This document shows positions 12,027-16,649 of a stretch of 16,649 bases of DNA, piece after piece. The DNA lies in NCBI GenBank assembly GCA_964409675.1, contig CAYPEF010000042.1:1-16649 (forward strand), in the 5' to 3' direction. The notes below the pieces were generated by a model. It saw only the letters and a program-made list of their open reading frames with translations, made no database searches and was not told the DNA's origin. How positions within the stretch are numbered: position 1 is the stretch's first letter; every line of letters starts with the position of its first letter. Source of the DNA: CAYMDD01 sp964409675. Lineage in GTDB: Bacteria > Pseudomonadota > Alphaproteobacteria > Rickettsiales > SXRF01. The position numbers were made by a program, and so were the translations under genes.

Positions 12027-12988
12027 GTTCTGCAGCCGCCGTTTCGTTGCGCCCAGTATTTGTTCGCAAATCCTCCCGCATCTGGTGGGAGAAGATGGTG
12101 ATGGCGCTGCTGTTCATGGCGTCGCTGACTTCCATTTTAGTGACGGTGGCGATTATTCTTTCCGTGCTGTTCGAGGCGATCCGGTTTTTCCAGCTGGTGC
12201 CGGTGACGGATTTTTTGTTCGGGCTGCAATGGAGCCCGCAGACGGCACTCAGAGCCGAGCAGGGCGGGGCTTCGGGAAGTTTCGGGGCGGTGCCGCTGTT
12301 TGCGGGAACGCTGCTGATTACGCTGGTGGCGATGCTGGTGGCGATTCCGATTGGCCTCTATTCCGCCATTTACATGTCCGAATATGCCGGGCCGCACGTG
12401 CGCGCCTGGGCGAAGCCGGGGCTGGAGATTCTGGCGGGGATTCCGACGGTGATTTACGGCTATTTCGCCATTATCACCATCGCGCCGATGCTGCGGGGCT
12501 TGGGCGAAATGATTGGCGTGCCGGTGGCGAGCGAGAGCGCGCTGGCGGCGGGGCTGGTGATGGGGGTGATGATCATCCCGTTTATTTCCTCGCTCTCCGA
12601 TGATATTATCACAGCGGTGCCGCGTTCCTTGCGCGATGCGTCGCTTGGCATGGGGGCCACTAAATCCGAGACCATCCGGCAGGTGGTGCTGCCGGCGGCG
12701 CTGCCGGGCATCATGGGCGCAGTGCTGCTGGCGGTGTCGCGCGCGATTGGCGAAACCATGATTGTGGTGATGGCGGCGGGATTGTCGGCCAACCTCACCA
12801 TCAACCCGCTGCAGGCGGTGACGACCGTGACGGTGCAGATCGTGACGCTGCTTGTGGGCGATCAATCCTTCGATAGCCCAAAAACGCTGGCGGCGTTCGC
12901 GCTGGGGCTGGCGCTCTTTATCGTGACGCTGGTTCTCAATATCGCGGCGCTGATGATTGTGAAATCCTACCGCGAAAAATACGAATAG
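12023..12988 (+). CDS. pstC: Phosphate ABC transporter permease PstC
   Basis: The 321-residue inner-membrane permease forms half of the channel of the high-affinity PstSCAB phosphate importer. The first membrane helix lies at about 25-52 (LLFMASLTSILVTVAIIL). The transport domain starts near GSFGAVPLFAGTLLITLVAM and continues through EILAGIPTVIYGYFAI. The cytoplasmic EAA loop that docks on PstB reads SLRDASLGMGATKSETIRQV, followed by SRAIGETMIVVMAAG, the typical PstC stretch. Translation is probably coupled to phoR through the ATGA overlap. The next gene starts three bases after the stop and is not pstA, which is unusual. Confidence 0.95.
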   Translation: MSSAAAVSLRPVFVRKSSRIWWEKMVMALLFMASLTSILVTVAIILSVLFEAIRFFQLVPVTDFLFGLQWSPQTALRAEQGGASGSFGAVPLFAGTLLITLVAMLVAIPIGLYSAIYMSEYAGPHVRAWAKPGLEILAGIPTVIYGYFAIITIAPMLRGLGEMIGVPVASESALAAGLVMGVMIIPFISSLSDDIITAVPRSLRDASLGMGATKSETIRQVVLPAALPGIMGAVLLAVSRAIGETMIVVMAAGLSANLTINPLQAVTTVTVQIVTLLVGDQSFDSPKTLAAFALGLALFIVTLVLNIAALMIVKSYREKYE

Positions 12989-12991
12989 CGC

Positions 12992-14701
12992 ATGCGGCAC
13001 GCATGGCCGGTTCGGCTGCCGGTAGCATGTGCGCTGGCGGCATTCGCGCTGTGGCTGGCCGCGCCGCTTTTACTGCTGGATAGCTGGTATAACAGCCAGG
13101 ATAAAATCCATTATCCTTACCTGCTGGCGCAGTTTGCGGAAGGATTCAGGGCGGGTATCTGGTATCCGCGCTGGATGGGGGAGCTGTATGGGGGATACGG
13201 GTATCCGTCTTTCCTGTTCTATCCACCGGGGTATTTCTTCGTCGCGCTGCCGTTCATGCAGCTGCTGGGCCATCCGGTCTTGGCGGCGAAAGCGTCGCTG
13301 GTGATGATGCTGATGGCAGGTGGCGGGGGTGCCTATTTGCTCGCCCAGCAGGCGCGGCTGGGGCGGGGGGTGAGCCTGCTGATGGCGGGGGTGTTTCTGC
13401 TGACACCGTATCTTGGCGGCGACATTTATGCGCGCGGCGCGCTGGCGGAAGCTTATGCGATACTGCTTTGCCCGTGGAGCCTGCTGTTTCTGCTGCGCCT
13501 GCAGGAAAATAATACCGCGTGGGATGAGGCAGGGTTCGTGCTCGGCACCGCGGCGATTCTCTGGATGCACCCGCTGGTGGCGATGCTCTGGCTGCCGGTG
13601 GTGGCAGCGCTGATCGCGCCGTGCGTACTTGCGCACTGGCGGCAGGGCATGCGCCAGGTATATGCGCTGCTGATGGCGGTGGTCCTTGCCAGCCCGTACT
13701 GGCTGCCGGCGCTGATGCTGAAAGAATACGTGACCTATGAGAACGCGCTGGGCGCCGGTTATGATGTTACCCTGACGCTTAAACCGTTTGCGAAATCCAT
13801 CATCGCATTGGAAAGCCCGTCGCTTCCGCTGGCGCTGCTCGCGCTGGCGGGGGCCTGCGCCGGGTGGAGGCAATGGCGCGTGCGCATCATGATGTGCCTG
13901 TATATAGGTTTGTTGTTCATGCAGCTGCAAGTGTCGCTGCCGGTGTGGCAGTCGCTGCTGCCGGTGGCGAAATATTTGCAGTTCGGTTTCCGTCTCAATG
14001 CGGTTGCGATGGTGCTGCAATACGCATTGCTGCTGGCGCTGGTGGCCGCACTACCGCACCGGTACGCCAAACTCGGCACAACAGTTGTAATTGCGCTATG
14101 GGCGCTGTTTGCGGCGGCCAGGCCGTTTCACCTGCTTGCGCCTGTGCGTTGCGTGCTGGAAGGTACGGGATATGCGCTGCCCAACCGTGGTGCAGCCGCC
14201 CGGTTGCCCGGCGAGCTTAATTATGCAGAGCGGGCGGAAGCGGCGCGGCAGGGAATGTATAACGGGGCGGTGACCAATGAATTCCTGCCGCGCCGCGCGT
14301 TGCATTTTAATGCAACCAGCCGCTTTGCCGGCGGTGAGCCGATTGCGGAGGCAAGTGGTGCGGCTTTGGAGTTGCTGAATGCTGCGTATCCTATCCGTTT
14401 CCGCCTTAACGTTGAACAGGCGCCGGCGGAGGTGCGTATTCGGCAGCTTTATTTTCCGGGCTGGGAGATTCGGGTCAATGGCGAGCTGCTCCCGGAAGCG
14501 CCGCCGATGCCGCCGGGCATGCGCTGGTGGGTGGATAGCGAAGGGCTGATGCGGCTTTCGCTGGCGCAGCCGGGGGAGTATCTGGTCGAGGCGCGCTACC
14601 ATGGTCCGCCCTATTGGGGCTGGCGTAACGCGCTGATTGCGCTGGTCATGGCGGCGTGGCTGCATGGCTTGCGGCGGCGGCGCGGGGGTATGCGAAAATG
14701 A
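12992..14701 (+). CDS. Polytopic membrane protein (YfhO / PTPS-related GT-C-like family) inserted in the pst operon
   Basis: This 569-residue protein has about ten hydrophobic helices between residues 8 and 375 and a further helix at about 545-560. A soluble, probably periplasmic domain spans about 385-540. The N-terminal part carries SQDKIHYPYL with an acidic residue after the first helix, then WYPRWMGELYGGYGYPSFLFY. That pattern is seen in large membrane proteins annotated as YfhO-like or '6-pyruvoyl-tetrahydropterin synthase-related', which resemble GT-C lipid-linked-sugar glycosyltransferases. The soluble domain has the YFPGWEIRVNGE stretch seen near the end of YfhO-type proteins. A role in adding sugars to a surface polymer is therefore possible but not shown. 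It starts 3 bases after pstC and ends 39 bases before pstA, so it must be co-transcribed with the phosphate transporter genes. Confidence 0.8.
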   Translation: MRHAWPVRLPVACALAAFALWLAAPLLLLDSWYNSQDKIHYPYLLAQFAEGFRAGIWYPRWMGELYGGYGYPSFLFYPPGYFFVALPFMQLLGHPVLAAKASLVMMLMAGGGGAYLLAQQARLGRGVSLLMAGVFLLTPYLGGDIYARGALAEAYAILLCPWSLLFLLRLQENNTAWDEAGFVLGTAAILWMHPLVAMLWLPVVAALIAPCVLAHWRQGMRQVYALLMAVVLASPYWLPALMLKEYVTYENALGAGYDVTLTLKPFAKSIIALESPSLPLALLALAGACAGWRQWRVRIMMCLYIGLLFMQLQVSLPVWQSLLPVAKYLQFGFRLNAVAMVLQYALLLALVAALPHRYAKLGTTVVIALWALFAAARPFHLLAPVRCVLEGTGYALPNRGAAARLPGELNYAERAEAARQGMYNGAVTNEFLPRRALHFNATSRFAGGEPIAEASGAALELLNAAYPIRFRLNVEQAPAEVRIRQLYFPGWEIRVNGELLPEAPPMPPGMRWWVDSEGLMRLSLAQPGEYLVEARYHGPPYWGWRNALIALVMAAWLHGLRRRRGGMRK

Positions 14702-14714
14702 TTGGCGCGAGGCA

Positions 14715-14737
14715 TTTTTTTTGCGTAAGACTACGCA
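14715..14737 (+). promoter_or_regulatory. T8 tract and small hairpin before pstA
   Basis: The 39-base gap before pstA holds eight T residues (14715-14722). The last T starts a small hairpin, TGCGTA/TACGCA with loop AGAC, ending three bases before the pstA ATG. No Shine-Dalgarno sequence is visible. This could lower or gate pstA translation, or mark a weak internal stop. It is seen in the sequence only; the function is unknown. Confidence 0.3.
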
Positions 14738-14740
14738 CGC

Positions 14741-16000
14741 ATGGATAAGCAGGTCGGCACACATCACCGCAAACGGCTGCGGGCGGAGACACGTTTCCGC
14801 CGGCTGGCGCAGGGCGCGCTGATGCTGGCGTTGCTGGCGCTGATGGTGCTGCTGGGCAGTATTCTCACGCGCGGAATGAGCGGATTTTATCAGTCGCAGA
14901 TCAAGCTTTCGGTGACATTGGATGCGGCCACGCTCGGGCTTGCCGAGGGCGAGACGCTGCAGGATGCCTCCGTCAGCGCCTATACCAAGCCCATCCAGCA
15001 GGCGCTGAAAGCGCGCTTCCCCGAAGTGGAAGACCGCGCGCAGCAGCGCGATTTGCTGGCGCTGGCCAGCCCCGGCGCGGCATCCGTGCTGCGTATGCAG
15101 GCGCAAGAAGCAGGGGCGCTGCCGGACGGCCCGGTTGAGGTGTGGCTGCCGCTGGCGAGCCCGGTGGATTTATACCTGAAAAGCAACGGAAAGCCCGTGC
15201 AGGGCAAGGTGCTGAACACGCAGCAGGAGGCATGGGTGGCAGCGCTGAAGGAGCGCGCAGAGATACGCACCGTCTTTAACCGCGGGTTTTTCACCCGCGC
15301 CGATTCGCGCCAGCCGGAGCAGGCGGGATTCCTGGGGGCGATGACGGGATCGGTGTTGCTGCTGCTGGTGTGTTTTGCGGTGGCGTTTCCGCTGGGGGTG
15401 ATGACGGCGGTCTATCTGGAGGAGTTTTCCCGCCCTAGCCGGGTGGTGGATATTATTGAGGTGAATATTAATAATCTGGCGGCGGTGCCCTCCATCGTGT
15501 TCGGGTTGCTGGGCTTAGCCATTTACCTGAATTATATGCACCTGCCGCGCTCCTCGGCGCTGGCGGGGGGGCTCACCATGGCGCTCCTGATATTGCCGGT
15601 GATTATCATTACCACGCGCACGGCGCTGCGCTCGGTGCCGGGATCCATCCGCGACGCGGCACGGGCGCTGGGGGCGACGCCGCTGCAGGTGGTGTGGCAC
15701 CATACGCTGCCGCTTTCGATGCCGGGCATCATGACCGGCACGATTCTGGGCCTTGCGCGCGCCATCGGTGAAACCGCGCCGCTGCTGATGATCGGCATGG
15801 TGGCGTTCATCGCGAGCGTTCCCGGCGGGCCGAACGAGCCGGCAACCGTGATGCCGGTGCAGATTTACCTCTGGGCGAGCAGCGCGGAGGCTGGATTTAT
15901 CGAGAAAACGGCGGCGGGCATCATTGTGCTGCTGGCGCTGCTGATGTGCATGAACGCGCTGGCGATTTTCATTCGCCGCAAATTCGAGGTGAGGTGGTGA
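14741..16000 (+). CDS. pstA: Phosphate ABC transporter permease PstA (long form)
   Basis: The 419-residue protein is the second channel subunit of the Pst phosphate importer. It is over 100 residues longer than E. coli PstA. After a first helix (about 24-44, GALMLALLALMVLLGSIL) comes a region of about 150 residues outside the membrane (45-195, with YTKPIQQALKARFPEVEDRA), the DUF3333-type region common in alphaproteobacterial PstA. The permease domain starts at about 197 (FLGAMTGSVLLLLVCFAVAF). The EAA loop SIRDAARALGATPLQVVWHH and the PstA stretch LGLARAIGETAPLLMIGM are clear. The stop overlaps the pstB start by one base (TGATG). It pairs with PstC, although one gene separates them. Confidence 0.95.
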   Translation: MDKQVGTHHRKRLRAETRFRRLAQGALMLALLALMVLLGSILTRGMSGFYQSQIKLSVTLDAATLGLAEGETLQDASVSAYTKPIQQALKARFPEVEDRAQQRDLLALASPGAASVLRMQAQEAGALPDGPVEVWLPLASPVDLYLKSNGKPVQGKVLNTQQEAWVAALKERAEIRTVFNRGFFTRADSRQPEQAGFLGAMTGSVLLLLVCFAVAFPLGVMTAVYLEEFSRPSRVVDIIEVNINNLAAVPSIVFGLLGLAIYLNYMHLPRSSALAGGLTMALLILPVIIITTRTALRSVPGSIRDAARALGATPLQVVWHHTLPLSMPGIMTGTILGLARAIGETAPLLMIGMVAFIASVPGGPNEPATVMPVQIYLWASSAEAGFIEKTAAGIIVLLALLMCMNALAIFIRRKFEVRW

Positions 16001-16649
16001 TGCAGGTGGAAAACCCGAAGATTTCGGCGAAGCAGGTCAGTGTATTTTATGGCGAGAAACAGGCGCTGTTCGGTGTGGATATCGACATTCCGGCGCAGAG
16101 CGTGACCGCGCTGATCGGTCCCTCGGGCTGCGGCAAATCGACCTTCCTGCGCTGCATCAACCGCATGAACGACACCATCCTCGGCTGCCGCGTGGACGGC
16201 AACATCATCATCGACAATGCCGACATCAACGCCCGCGAACAGGACGTGGTGCTGCTGCGCGCGCGCGTCGGCATGGTGTTCCAGAAGCCGAACCCGTTTC
16301 CGAAATCCATTTATGATAACGTGGCCTACGGGCCGCGCCTGCACGGGCTGTTCTCCAGCCGCGCCGAGCTGGACGCCACCGTGGAGGGAAGCCTGAAGCG
16401 CGCCGGGCTGTGGGAAGAGGTGAAGGACCGGCTGAAAGACCCCGCCACCGGCCTCTCCGGCGGCCAGCAGCAGCGCCTCTGCATCGCCCGCACCATTGCG
16501 GTGAATCCCGAGATCATCCTGATGGACGAACCCTGCTCGGCGCTGGACCCCATCGCTACCGCCCGCATCGAGGAGCTGATTCGCGAACTGAGGGCGAATT
16601 TCACCATTGTGATCGTCACGCACTCTATGCAGCAGGCCGCGCGGGTTTC
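16000..16649 (+). CDS. pstB: Phosphate ABC transporter ATPase PstB (3' end missing)
   Basis: The frame is open from the ATG at 16000, which overlaps the pstA stop, to the window edge: 216 of about 250-260 residues. A GAGGT ribosome site is inside the end of pstA. The cytoplasmic ATPase powers phosphate import through PstC/PstA. Visible motifs are Walker A GPSGCGKST (40-48), the PstB-typical INRMND after it, the Q-loop in MVFQKPNPFPKSI, the signature LSGGQQQRLCIART (152 onward), Walker B ILMDEPCSALDP (173-184) and the H-loop VTHSM (His208). All catalytic residues are intact. phoU and phoB would be expected next, outside the window. Confidence 0.97.
   Translation, partial: MQVENPKISAKQVSVFYGEKQALFGVDIDIPAQSVTALIGPSGCGKSTFLRCINRMNDTILGCRVDGNIIIDNADINAREQDVVLLRARVGMVFQKPNPFPKSIYDNVAYGPRLHGLFSSRAELDATVEGSLKRAGLWEEVKDRLKDPATGLSGGQQQRLCIARTIAVNPEIILMDEPCSALDPIATARIEELIRELRANFTIVIVTHSMQQAARV

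Overview
The window looks like chromosomal DNA of a GC-rich proteobacterium, most probably an alphaproteobacterium. The main grounds are a long PstA with an extra periplasmic region, a phoR-pstC-pstA-pstB order, and an aspartate-type (not cysteine/zinc-type) HemB. I cannot name the genus from the sequence.

Left part, about 1-8312, all on the minus strand: a cell-surface and secretion region. Read in the direction of transcription it holds (i) a FapF-like outer-membrane barrel with an N-terminal coiled coil (7014-8312); (ii) an AT-rich 345-base gap with several palindromes; (iii) a secreted Asn/Ser/Thr-rich repeat protein that looks like an amyloid subunit (5364-6668); (iv) a small secreted protein (4844-5272); (v) a C39 cysteine peptidase with its own signal peptide (4084-4809); (vi) another small secreted protein (3413-4072); (vii) a two-partner secretion pair, the TpsB transporter (1554-3266) followed by the TpsA exoprotein (1-1486, cut by the window edge), which runs into a Pro-Ala-Glu tract. 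Items i and iii-vi resemble a divergent Fap functional-amyloid locus: FapF-like pore, FapD-like C39 peptidase and low-complexity subunit. Both small secreted proteins carry a near-canonical double-glycine site (pattern LSxxELxxxxGG/GA) downstream of a Sec signal peptide, and their genes flank the C39 peptidase gene. That peptidase family is known to cut such sites. The picture is a periplasmic, two-step maturation pathway feeding an outer-membrane fibre secretion system.

Middle, 8369-10505: hemB (minus) and trpS (plus) are divergent housekeeping genes. Their first codons lie in the two arms of a perfect 26-base inverted repeat, so both proteins begin with the same added peptide SVIRQPSA.

Right part, 10614 to the end, plus strand: a phosphate sensing and uptake operon, phoR-pstC-(membrane protein)-pstA-pstB, tightly packed with overlapping start/stop codons at phoR/pstC and pstA/pstB. 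Unusually, a gene for a 569-residue polytopic membrane protein sits between pstC and pstA. pstB is cut by the window edge. No tRNA, rRNA, CRISPR array, insertion sequence or phage gene was seen.
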